Source of the DNA: Marinobacter pelagius
GTDB taxonomy: Bacteria > Pseudomonadota > Gammaproteobacteria > Pseudomonadales > Oleiphilaceae
Length of the DNA stretch: 56,171 nucleotides
Assembly: GCF_003315345.1 (NCBI RefSeq)
Contig: NZ_QNRO01000024.1
Coordinates: 1-56,171, forward strand
Direction of reading: 5' to 3'
Part shown: one piece after another, positions 36,629 to 44,238 of the stretch
Position numbering within the stretch: the stretch's first letter is position 1
Layout: the number at the start of each line of letters is the position of its first letter
Position numbers and translations under genes: made by a program
Notes under the pieces: model-generated
Database searches by the model: none
Told to the model about the DNA's origin: nothing
What the model saw: only the letters and a program-made list of their open reading frames with translations

Positions 36629-37726
36629 TTATTTCTTGATGATTTCTGAGTACTTTCCGGAAACAATGGCCTCGACGCGACGGTTCTGCGCCCGCCCTTC
36701 AGCCGTTTTGTTGGAAGCGATGGGTTGGGATTCACCCATGCCCGAGGTGGTGATGCGGTCCACATCAATTTCAAAACGCTCCACCAACACTTTCATCACC
36801 GCATCGGCGCGGCTCTTGGACAACTGCTGGTTGTAGCTGCTGCTGCCGGTGCTGTCGGTGTGCCCTTCCAGCAGGATCGTGCTATTGGGGTATTGCCGCA
36901 GAATCTTGGCGAGCTCGCCGATTTCCTGGAAGTACTGGGGGCGCACCTCGGTTCGATCCAGCTCAAACTCGACATACAAGGTTTCCCGGATGGTCTTGGT
37001 CAGCTCCTTAGGGCATCCATCGGAGTCAACCAACGCGCCTTGTGGCGTATCCGGGCACTTGTCCAGCTCATCAATAACGCCGTCGCCATCGCTATCTTTC
37101 GGGGGCGCAACAGCCACGGGCCGGGTTTTGTCGATCCGCACCTGCGGATCCGGCGCCCTCGGATACTCCCGCCCGAACAGATAGTGCACACCGGCAAAGT
37201 ACTGACCATCCACATAGCCATCTTCGAGTTCGGTACGTGCCCGCACACCGGCCTCTACCAGGAAACGGGGCGATACCATCCTCTGCATACCACCTTCGAT
37301 ATAGAGGGCATTTTCATCTTTTGGTCCGAAGGGAGCCTCAATGTCGATATCGGTATAGCTGTAACCAAGTCCTCCAAAAGGGCGCCAACCGCTCAAGCGG
37401 AATTTCAAGGGATGAACTCGGCCACCTGCGCTTAATCGCCAGAGCTCCCCATCCAGATTAGTGAGTCGGGTCTCAGGCTCGGCATAAGTCGCCTGGAGAA
37501 ACATACTGAAGCGGGGTTCAAACTGGCGGGTGAAATTGACACCGTACTCACCATAGTTGGAAAAATTGTCCTCTTTAACCCCTTTGTTACGGGAGTTCCC
37601 TGAGTCAACATAACTACCCTCTACCCCGAGGGAGTTGTAACTGATCGGGAAATTCTCGAACGCACCAACCCCTGGAACCACGACAACCAGTGCTGATAAA
37701 CACAGCGCCCGCCTGAGCAGCCTCAT
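36629..37726 (-). CDS. OmpA/OprF-family outer-membrane protein
   Basis: A 365-aa protein with signal peptide (to about GVGA), an N-terminal eight-strand-like beta-barrel (about 22-190), a short calcium-binding-type TSP3 segment (DSDGDGVIDELDKCPD), and a C-terminal OmpA peptidoglycan-binding domain (VEFELDRTEVRP, LEGHTDSTGSSSYNQQLSKSRAD, GRAQNRRVEA). It links the outer membrane to peptidoglycan. Start ATG 37726 has AAGGAG 7 nt upstream. It is followed closely by the Ig-like lipoprotein. Confidence 0.92.
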   Translation of the reverse strand: MRLLRRALCLSALVVVVPGVGAFENFPISYNSLGVEGSYVDSGNSRNKGVKEDNFSNYGEYGVNFTRQFEPRFSMFLQATYAEPETRLTNLDGELWRLSAGGRVHPLKFRLSGWRPFGGLGYSYTDIDIEAPFGPKDENALYIEGGMQRMVSPRFLVEAGVRARTELEDGYVDGQYFAGVHYLFGREYPRAPDPQVRIDKTRPVAVAPPKDSDGDGVIDELDKCPDTPQGALVDSDGCPKELTKTIRETLYVEFELDRTEVRPQYFQEIGELAKILRQYPNSTILLEGHTDSTGSSSYNQQLSKSRADAVMKVLVERFEIDVDRITTSGMGESQPIASNKTAEGRAQNRRVEAIVSGKYSEIIKK

Positions 37727-37772
37727 ACGCAATCTCCTTGAAATCCAATTCCAATTTTACGGTTTAAATATA

Positions 37773-37800
37773 ACTATACGATAACGTTTTATTTGTTTAA
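37773..37800 (-). promoter_or_regulatory. Possible sigma70 promoter for the OmpA-lipoprotein operon
   Basis: On the minus strand TTAAAC (37795-37800) and TATAGT (37773-37778) are 16 nt apart in a very AT-rich stretch, about 47 bp upstream of the OmpA start. The -10 matches consensus in five of six bases. Confidence 0.42.
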
Positions 37801-37822
37801 AGCAAAGAAAACCTACACCCTG

Positions 37823-38122
37823 TTATCCATGAAGCAATTGCTTCGCGAGATCCGCCCAATCACGGGACTCCACATCAAGATCGAGGCCTTCCATCTCAAT
37901 CTCTTCCGTTTCAATCCACTTCGGCCCGGTTCCCGACCGCAACCACAGTTCATTGATACCGAGAACCTCAGCAATCTCATCGGTGCAACGACAGTGCTCC
38001 AGGTCGCGATCTTCAAGCAATTCCACGCTCTGAATCGTGAAACCGACCACCCGGTCAGCCAACCAGTCACGACTGACTCCAAGCTCCAACCTGACCATTT
38101 CAATTCGCTTGCCAAGCGCCAT
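37823..38122 (-). CDS. Small HTH (Xre-like) DNA-binding protein
   Basis: A 99-aa protein whose first two thirds form a lambda-repressor-like HTH: LGKRIEMVRLELGVSRDWLADRVVGFTIQSVELLED, then IAEVLGINELWLRSGTG. The acidic tail (ETEEIEMEGLDLDVE) has no domain I recognise. ATG 38122 has GGAGG 7 nt upstream. Another minus-strand frame over the same span gives a protein with no recognisable features and is a shadow. It lies between wecA2 (38 bp gap) and the OmpA promoter, so it may regulate this small region, which is inferred. Confidence 0.75.
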   Translation of the reverse strand: MALGKRIEMVRLELGVSRDWLADRVVGFTIQSVELLEDRDLEHCRCTDEIAEVLGINELWLRSGTGPKWIETEEIEMEGLDLDVESRDWADLAKQLLHG

Positions 38123-38160
38123 GACTATTCCTCCCCACCACGCTCAAGAAAACACAAATA

Positions 38161-39219
38161 CTACTTATCCTCGGAGGCGCTCCGATAGACGACGGATGAG
38201 CGCCAGAACTGACTGGCTGCAAAGTCGTAGATAACAAATACAGCCAGAAAACTTCCGAACATCAACCATTCGGGCACGGCGAACGACTCCCCCGCCAGCC
38301 CGAAGATCGACAACAGGACCGCGGCCGCACTGATACAGGCCAGCGCCTGCCCTTGAGTGCAACCCGCTCTGAGAAGCATGTGATGAAGATGCTGCCTGTC
38401 TGCAGCCATAACGGACTGGCCACGGCGCAGGCGCCGCGCCATGATCGACACCATATCCATCAGAGGTACCGCAACGAGCCACAAAGCCGTTACGGGGCGC
38501 ATGACCGGCTCGTCGCCCTGGCTGGCACGCACCAGAAGCCAGATGATGGCAAAACCCAGAAATATGGAACCGGCATCCCCCAGAAAGACTTTCTGATGAC
38601 CGGGAATCAATCCCAGATTGATAAGCAAGTAGGGAATCAGGGCGACGCACAGGCCTGTCGCAAACACCAGGTCCGGACCATGGGCCGGATGCGCATAAAA
38701 CAACAAGGATAAAGCAGCAAGCGCCACCAAACCGAGCGTACCCGCCAGACCATCGATGCCATCGACCATGTTGAACGCATTGGTCGCACCAATAACCGCC
38801 GCCGTGGTGACAGCCCAGCCAATGAATAACGTGAGATCGATTGCTCCGAATCCTGCAAGATCCCCCAGAGACTGGAGGTACTGGCCGGTACCCAGTACCA
38901 GAGTAATAGCGGTCAGGATCTGTGCGATGAGCCTTGACCGGGCTGACAAATCCATCGCATCGTCCAGGGCACCGACCATGACCAACATGAAAGCGCAAAC
39001 GAAGAACACGCCGTAGCCGTGCGCCATTGGCATCATCAGCCCCCAGGCTAATGTTAGCCCACTGAAAATGGCCAACCCCCCGATAAGCGGCACAGCACCA
39101 ACGTGCATCTTACGACCATTCGGAAGATCCACAAGATTCAGCGTGACAGCGAGGGGCCTCAGCACGGCGAGACCCAGCCAAGAAGCAATACCTGCGAGAG
39201 CCACCGTAAGTAGAACCAT
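38161..39219 (-). CDS. WecA-type polyprenyl-phosphate HexNAc-1-phosphate transferase, second copy
   Basis: A 352-aa integral membrane transferase paralogous to the one at 146-1213. Motifs: GALDDAMDLSARSR, NAFNMVDGIDG, FLGDAGSIF and HLHHMLLRAG. ATG 39219 has AAGGAGG 9 nt upstream; longer upstream readings add arginine-rich sequence without family character. It stands away from other glycosyl genes, so it may start a different glycan or provide redundant initiation. Its specificity cannot be inferred. Confidence 0.88.
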   Translation of the reverse strand: MVLLTVALAGIASWLGLAVLRPLAVTLNLVDLPNGRKMHVGAVPLIGGLAIFSGLTLAWGLMMPMAHGYGVFFVCAFMLVMVGALDDAMDLSARSRLIAQILTAITLVLGTGQYLQSLGDLAGFGAIDLTLFIGWAVTTAAVIGATNAFNMVDGIDGLAGTLGLVALAALSLLFYAHPAHGPDLVFATGLCVALIPYLLINLGLIPGHQKVFLGDAGSIFLGFAIIWLLVRASQGDEPVMRPVTALWLVAVPLMDMVSIMARRLRRGQSVMAADRQHLHHMLLRAGCTQGQALACISAAAVLLSIFGLAGESFAVPEWLMFGSFLAVFVIYDFAASQFWRSSVVYRSASEDK

Positions 39220-39363
39220 GCCTGAGTGCCTCCTTACACCCGTGATGCCCGAACACCTTGTTCCATTTGAGACGGGAGCGACGATCCGACAACCACCTGA
39301 GAACACGATTCACCCCGTCACTCATTACTGTAGCAAAAAATTTACCGTATAGGACTACTTATT

Positions 39364-39392
39364 TTGTACAGTTTGTTCTATTTTTTTACAAA
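39364..39392 (+). promoter_or_regulatory. Possible promoter for the EAL gene
   Basis: TTGTAC (39364-39369) and TACAAA (39387-39392) are 17 nt apart in an AT-rich region about 100 bp ahead of the EAL start. Only moderate matches to sigma70 consensus. The 274-bp divergent gap between wecA2 and this gene holds nothing else I can name. Confidence 0.28.
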
Positions 39393-39493
39393 TAATCATT
39401 TGTCAAATCTTGAAAAAGATGCTGGCGTCAGAACATGAGCATCAATACGATAAGGAATCACATCGCTCAGGGGGACCCGAAAGGGGTTAGGGG

Positions 39494-40318
39494 ATGGATA
39501 CACAAACATTGGCCACGCGGACGGATTTTATCCGTGAGCGATTACCAGAGGCGCTGGACAACAATCAGCTTGAGCTGCATTTCCAGCCCAAGGTGAACCT
39601 GCTAACCGGCCAAACCTGCGGGTATGAAGCACTGTCTCGATGGCGCGACAACCACCTGGGGCAGATCCCCCCATCTGAGTTCGTGCCGATCGCGGAGGGT
39701 GCGGGATTGGCCACGAGGCTGGATCGCCTGGTTATGCACAAGGCGATATCGTTTCTGAAAACTACCCGGAAACGAAAAGCACCGTCAATCAGCCCACTGT
39801 CGATCAATGTGTCCGCACAACATTTCGAGGACCCTTCACTGGTCAGCTTTCTGATGTCCACGCTGGATCATCACGGGATTGCCGGAAAAGACATCGAGCT
39901 GGAATTGACGGAAACGTCGGTCATCCGGAACATGAGGGCCGTGTCAGACTGTATTGGGCAGCTGGCAGAGATTGGCATCCCTACCGTTCTGGATGATTTC
40001 GGAACCGGCTTCTGTACCCTCAGTTACCTGACCAAGCTCCCGGTAAAACAGCTGAAAATCGACAAATCCTTTGTCGACGCCATCGATACCACGGAAGGCA
40101 AGTCAATCGTGGAATCAGTGCTCAATATGGCGAGAGGATACGAGCTTTCGGTAACCGCCGAGGGCATAGAAACCGAGAGCCAGCGCAGGATATTGTGCGA
40201 TATGGGATGCCAAATGGGACAGGGCTACCTGTTTTCCCAACCCATCACAAAGATTGAGCTTATTAACGGCCTGGGGCGCCACCACTACACAAAGCCGTGT
40301 AATCTGGGATTACGTTGA
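39494..40318 (+). CDS. EAL-domain cyclic-di-GMP phosphodiesterase
   Basis: A 274-aa stand-alone EAL protein with no membrane or sensor segment. Key residues of active enzymes are present: EAL at 45-47, Asn105 (INVSAQ), Glu137 (ELTE), Asp167-Asp168 (LDDFGTG), Lys191 (KIDKSF), Glu223 (AEGIE) and Gln243 (QGYLFS). It should hydrolyse c-di-GMP to pGpG. ATG 39494 is preceded by AAGGGG at 7 nt. It is the only well-supported plus-strand gene and converges on the small gene at 40322 with 3 bp between them. c-di-GMP commonly controls exopolysaccharide and pili, so a link with the neighbouring clusters is plausible but inferred. Confidence 0.93.
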   Translation: MDTQTLATRTDFIRERLPEALDNNQLELHFQPKVNLLTGQTCGYEALSRWRDNHLGQIPPSEFVPIAEGAGLATRLDRLVMHKAISFLKTTRKRKAPSISPLSINVSAQHFEDPSLVSFLMSTLDHHGIAGKDIELELTETSVIRNMRAVSDCIGQLAEIGIPTVLDDFGTGFCTLSYLTKLPVKQLKIDKSFVDAIDTTEGKSIVESVLNMARGYELSVTAEGIETESQRRILCDMGCQMGQGYLFSQPITKIELINGLGRHHYTKPCNLGLR

Positions 40319-40321
40319 TGA

Positions 40322-40639
40322 TTACGAATCCATGGGGGCGCGTGGGACGAAGCGCGGCACCGGCTTGTCAGTCCGGGTTTTCTTTGTATAGGGCGAGGCT
40401 ACCAGCTGAGAGTCCCGGGTGACCAGTGCTCGTGCCTGATGCGCAGATACCGCGAGCGATTCCACACACCACTTCATCAGCTCGGCTTCGATTGTCCTGC
40501 TCATCCCTACCGTGGATTTTGTGGCATCAGGATTGCCCAATTCACGAACGGACCGTCCGCTAAGGAGGCGAATTTCCATTCCCCTCTCCGCCATCGCTTT
40601 CACGTTCTGGATATAGAGCTCATCACTCTGGGTATTCAT
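40322..40639 (-). CDS. Small orphan protein at the end of the partner-switch operon
   Basis: A 105-aa protein of unknown function: MNTQSDELYIQNVKAM at the N-terminus, a basic C-terminal tail (TKKTRTDKPVPRFVPRAP). I recognise no domain. ATG 40639 has GGGG 6 nt upstream; longer upstream reading runs into the preceding gene's frame. It follows the 129-aa orphan gene by 40 bp on the same strand. Its 3' end almost meets the EAL gene. It could be a small adaptor of the pilus or phosphatase module; that is a guess from context. Confidence 0.6.
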   Translation of the reverse strand: MNTQSDELYIQNVKAMAERGMEIRLLSGRSVRELGNPDATKSTVGMSRTIEAELMKWCVESLAVSAHQARALVTRDSQLVASPYTKKTRTDKPVPRFVPRAPMDS

Positions 40640-40679
40640 TCTGTACCCCGCCCTTTTGATAGTGGATAAACCGGCAACC

Positions 40680-41069
40680 TCACGCCATTTTCTTCGCCAG
40701 TTCCATATAATTATCGAAACACTCAACCGGCATAAGCCACTCCCGGTAGGTGACACCCTGATCACTTTCCGGATCCTCAATCACTGCGGAAATCAGCAAA
40801 TGCCCGTACTCACGATAAAACTCGCTGACTTCACCACTTAACACGGGCTCACTGGCAGCTTCCCAGTCAGCATAGACGATATATTCTTCTCCATCTAATT
40901 CAAAGCCGACCATCTGCGGCGATCCCTCACCAAAGGCTTCCTCGAGAAATACAGCGCCAAAAGGCTCACCAATGGCTTGTGGCAGGCCATACAAGAACCA
41001 GATGATGTTACAGATTTCTCCGTCTTCATCCCGGTCAATGGCGAGTGTGCCGTCCAGTACAATTGCCAT
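40680..41069 (-). CDS. Small acidic orphan protein in the partner-switch operon
   Basis: A 129-aa, strongly acidic protein (DGEICNIIWFLYGLP, EEYIVYADWEAASEP, SAVIEDPESDQGVTYREW) with no signal or membrane segment and no domain I recognise. ATG 41069 has AAGGA 7 nt upstream. It lies 23 bp downstream of the STAS gene stop, so it probably belongs to the same transcript. Possible partner of the STAS/RsbW pair; unproven. Confidence 0.65.
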   Translation of the reverse strand: MAIVLDGTLAIDRDEDGEICNIIWFLYGLPQAIGEPFGAVFLEEAFGEGSPQMVGFELDGEEYIVYADWEAASEPVLSGEVSEFYREYGHLLISAVIEDPESDQGVTYREWLMPVECFDNYMELAKKMA

Positions 41070-41092
41070 CCTCTCATCCTTCCAACCAGGGT

Positions 41093-41461
41093 TTACCCTC
41101 TCTCACGCCTTTGAATCTCAGCAAGGTATTCATCCATCTCCTCCTGATCTGCGAATACGGTCAGATCAGGTAAGACCTGCACAATTTCAAATACCTTGCG
41201 CACGCCTGGTGACATCCTGGACACGCTAACCTGACCACCACGCGCTTTGGTCTGCTTGAGCAACCGGAAGATAACCCTCAAGCCCGCCGAACTTATGAAG
41301 CCCACCTCACCCAGATCAATAGCCACCATCCTGATGCTTTGATCAAGATGGTCGTTCAGTGCCTCCTGCAACTGTTGAGCGGTGTCACTGTTAAGTTGAC
41401 CGGCTAACGTGACAGTCAGAACACCCCCACCGGGTTTGTCACATGAAATACTCAACGACAT
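41093..41461 (-). CDS. STAS-domain anti-sigma antagonist (RsbV/SpoIIAA-like)
   Basis: A 122-aa STAS protein. The phosphoacceptor site is FISSAGLRV, with Ser58 in the family position; the usual preceding Asp is Ser57. The protein would bind the RsbW-like kinase and release its other partner when unphosphorylated. It overlaps the kinase gene by 10 bp. It has the family size with no extra domain. Confidence 0.9.
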   Translation of the reverse strand: MSLSISCDKPGGGVLTVTLAGQLNSDTAQQLQEALNDHLDQSIRMVAIDLGEVGFISSAGLRVIFRLLKQTKARGGQVSVSRMSPGVRKVFEIVQVLPDLTVFADQEEMDEYLAEIQRRERG

Positions 41462-41883
41462 AAACCATCTTCCTCTGATGATTGAACAATAGAAACCCCG
41501 AGTGACAAACGATTCACTCCGTTACGGTACTCGTACTCTTGCTGGTCACTGAAGGCCTGGACCAGTTGCAGCCCCATGCCTCCGTCACTTCGGTCCGTTA
41601 CAGCGTCCATTGTCATGGACGCGAGGTGCCCGGACGGATCGAACTTCGGGCCTTTATACTCAAAAACCATAAGAATATAACCATTGGACACCGAAACAGA
41701 TACGCACATACCCGGGTGATCAACCGTCGAAGCCACATGGCTTTTGAAGTTGGCCACGAGCTCATCAATGATTAACTGGCACTGGCTTACCTTGTCCAAA
41801 CCAATGTCCCAGCTATTCAGCTCATTCGCCACCTGGTCCAGAATGGGTGTTACTGGCTCCCTGGGAAGAACTTGCAACATCAT
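41452..41883 (-). CDS. RsbW-like serine kinase / anti-sigma factor (HATPase_c_2)
   Basis: A 143-aa GHKL-fold protein. The N-box Glu/Asn pair is in IIDELVANFKSHV, and the G box is DGGMGLQLVQAF. In partner switching it phosphorylates the STAS protein and sequesters a sigma factor or other target. The start overlaps the phosphatase stop by one base and the end overlaps the STAS gene by 10 bp. No sigma factor gene is adjacent, so its target is unknown. Confidence 0.88.
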   Translation of the reverse strand: MMLQVLPREPVTPILDQVANELNSWDIGLDKVSQCQLIIDELVANFKSHVASTVDHPGMCVSVSVSNGYILMVFEYKGPKFDPSGHLASMTMDAVTDRSDGGMGLQLVQAFSDQQEYEYRNGVNRLSLGVSIVQSSEEDGLCR

Positions 41884-44201
41884 TACCCCACACCAATGTG
41901 TTCAATGGTCATTATGGTCATATCGTCCGATTGCGGCGCATAGCCGGCAAAACGGGAAACTTCCTCGACTATCTCGCCCAAGAGATCAGACTGTATGGAC
42001 TGAGTCCGATACCCGACGGCCACCAGTCGATCCTCCCCAAACTCATGACCTGATTCGTTAAAGGCTTCTGTAACCCCATCACTATAGACGATCAGACTGC
42101 TTCCGGGCTCAATCCGGCTTTTATTGACACGATAGCCTGGTGACTCATACAGACCCAGCGGCGGTCCACTTTCGCCTCTCATGAATTGCGGAGCAGTCAC
42201 GTAGTTTACAAGCAACGGCGGGTTGTGCCCGGCATTGATGTACTCGATTTTCCCGGTGGTGAGATCCAGCAGAACGAGCACCATGGTTACAAACATGCAG
42301 GCGTCATTGCCTGAGCACAACTCACGATTCAAACGCTGCAGCAGATCGGTCAGGTTGTCAATTTCATCCTTGGCAAGAAGGTTCAGCATGGCGATTGTGC
42401 GGGCCATGAACAACGCGGCCGGCACCCCTTTATCTGACACGTCCCCCACTGTTATCAATAATTTGCCATCGGGCCGGGTAATCACATCGTAAAAATCGCC
42501 ACCCACCGCCTTGGCTGGGCTCAGGCATGCGGCAAGATTCCATCGGTCATAGCGACGGCTAAACTTTCCACCCGATGGAACCATCGACATCTGGATTTCC
42601 CGGGCGGCGGACAATTCTCCTTCTACCGTTTTGCGCGCCAGGCGCTCTTCTTCGATCGACTCCGACAAAAACTCCAGCAAACGCCGACGCATCAGCGCCG
42701 TCGAGAACATGGAAGCAATGATGGTGAGGTGTTCAATGGTCGAGCTGGCCACATAGACATGCCGCGCCTGAATCGCAAGAAAGCCGATCAGCGTGTAGCG
42801 TTCTTCCGTGATCGGAACCAACAGGATCGGTTTCTGGCTCGGAGTGTTCCCCAACGAGCCATACAATGAATCCCTTGGCATCAGGTAACGGGAATCTCCC
42901 GATCCAATCAGCTCAGACACCTGATCAAGGCTGACTCCCTGGCTTTTGACTCCCTCGGAAACCGGCAAGAAGTACTCGCTGGTCAGCGATCTTGACCACA
43001 AGGTGGCAGAACCGAGGCCAAACTCGCTCTGGATCTTCTCAAGAACACCCTGAACGTCCGGGACGAAACTTGTCTCATCAATATTAACCAGTTCAACGCC
43101 GATCTGCCTGATGATCCGCTCGCTTGCCAGTGTGCTTTGCAACTGGTTGAACCAGCCATGTCGTTCGATCGCCAACGTAATCAGGGAGACGGCGGGTAGA
43201 AGGTTTGAAACCTCTTCAGCTGCAAGCCTTCTGGGTTCCGAGCCGAAGATCGCCACAACGCCTTGAACGGCACCAGCATGATCAAAGAGCACTTCCACCC
43301 AGCTGGATGCTACTCCCAACTGATCTGTCGAGGTTTGATAGCCATGCCAATGAGGGTCCTCCCGGAGTTGCTCACTGACAACACGCCGCGCCGTGTACGC
43401 CGCAGAGCCTAGGGATGTTGCGCCAAACTTGCGTGGTATGGTTTTGAAAACAGAACGAAAACGACAGGCAAAGGGCGTGGTCCCTATCGGCTTCAGGATT
43501 GCCTTCTGTTCATCGTGAAGGGCAATCACGCAGCCGGATCCAGGAATAATGGCTTCAACCACGGCCGTTAATGAGTCGATCGCATCCTCGAGCGAGCAAT
43601 CGGACATGATTTTCATCAAGGCCGAATTACGGAGTTCTGCGATCCTTTGAGCCCGTTTGTGGTCGTGAATATTGGTTGCCGAAAAGATCCTCGCCGGCTG
43701 ACCATCAAAAACACCGTTGGCGACCACACCGTCCACCCAGAGACGCCCCTCAGGTCCGGCCTTGAAACACCACTCGCGCCGCTCAACGCCATGGCTACGC
43801 GCTCGATCCAACCAATCGTCGAAATCAATCAATGTGTGAGGGCGGTCTAACCACGCATCCGGTTTGCTGATCACATCGTCCATCAGCGCTTCGACAGACG
43901 TCTTGTCAAAGACGTGCAAGGCCTGAGGATTTGCATGCACCAAAACCGGCGCGTGCCGCTTGAACACCAGGATGATTTGGGGACTTTGATCCAGTAAGCT
44001 CCGGCTATCCAACGCCGCAGAGCGATATTTCCTCGAGGCTTCGTGCTCCAGTCTCGCGAGGTACCGCAACCGACGGTGCATACGCTTTCGATAAACAAGC
44101 AGTAGTATCAGAAGCACGACACTCACGGCCGCCAAAAGCGCCACGGCCCCCAACGTAATGGCCTGTTCCATAGTCGCGATCTGACTTATCTCCAGCGGCA
44201 T
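41883..44201 (-). CDS. Membrane PAS-GAF-PP2C phosphatase (RsbU/SpoIIE-like)
   Basis: A 772-aa regulator: one membrane segment near residues 14-36, a PAS-like domain about 70-180, two GAF-like regions about 195-350 and 365-505, a short coiled coil, and a SpoIIE-type PP2C domain about 545-768. Metal-binding residues are conserved: GGDFYD (Asp569), VGDVSDKG (Asp587), SDGVTEA (Asp708) and SDDMT (Asp759-760). It should dephosphorylate the STAS protein in response to a membrane or cytoplasmic signal. Start ATG 44201 lies 37 bp after the tadG-like stop, hence probable co-transcription with the pilus genes. Confidence 0.92.
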   Translation of the reverse strand: MPLEISQIATMEQAITLGAVALLAAVSVVLLILLLVYRKRMHRRLRYLARLEHEASRKYRSAALDSRSLLDQSPQIILVFKRHAPVLVHANPQALHVFDKTSVEALMDDVISKPDAWLDRPHTLIDFDDWLDRARSHGVERREWCFKAGPEGRLWVDGVVANGVFDGQPARIFSATNIHDHKRAQRIAELRNSALMKIMSDCSLEDAIDSLTAVVEAIIPGSGCVIALHDEQKAILKPIGTTPFACRFRSVFKTIPRKFGATSLGSAAYTARRVVSEQLREDPHWHGYQTSTDQLGVASSWVEVLFDHAGAVQGVVAIFGSEPRRLAAEEVSNLLPAVSLITLAIERHGWFNQLQSTLASERIIRQIGVELVNIDETSFVPDVQGVLEKIQSEFGLGSATLWSRSLTSEYFLPVSEGVKSQGVSLDQVSELIGSGDSRYLMPRDSLYGSLGNTPSQKPILLVPITEERYTLIGFLAIQARHVYVASSTIEHLTIIASMFSTALMRRRLLEFLSESIEEERLARKTVEGELSAAREIQMSMVPSGGKFSRRYDRWNLAACLSPAKAVGGDFYDVITRPDGKLLITVGDVSDKGVPAALFMARTIAMLNLLAKDEIDNLTDLLQRLNRELCSGNDACMFVTMVLVLLDLTTGKIEYINAGHNPPLLVNYVTAPQFMRGESGPPLGLYESPGYRVNKSRIEPGSSLIVYSDGVTEAFNESGHEFGEDRLVAVGYRTQSIQSDLLGEIVEEVSRFAGYAPQSDDMTIMTIEHIGVG

Positions 44202-44238
44202 TATCCCAGCACCCCTGCCAGCTCGATAGAACGGAACA

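Noticed and set aside
37813..38115. Alternative minus-strand frame over the HTH gene
   Set aside because: No domain, while the overlapping frame has an HTH and a strong ribosome site.
38165..38998. Second minus-strand frame inside wecA2
   Set aside because: Cys/Gly/Arg-rich translation out of frame with the recognisable transferase; no support.
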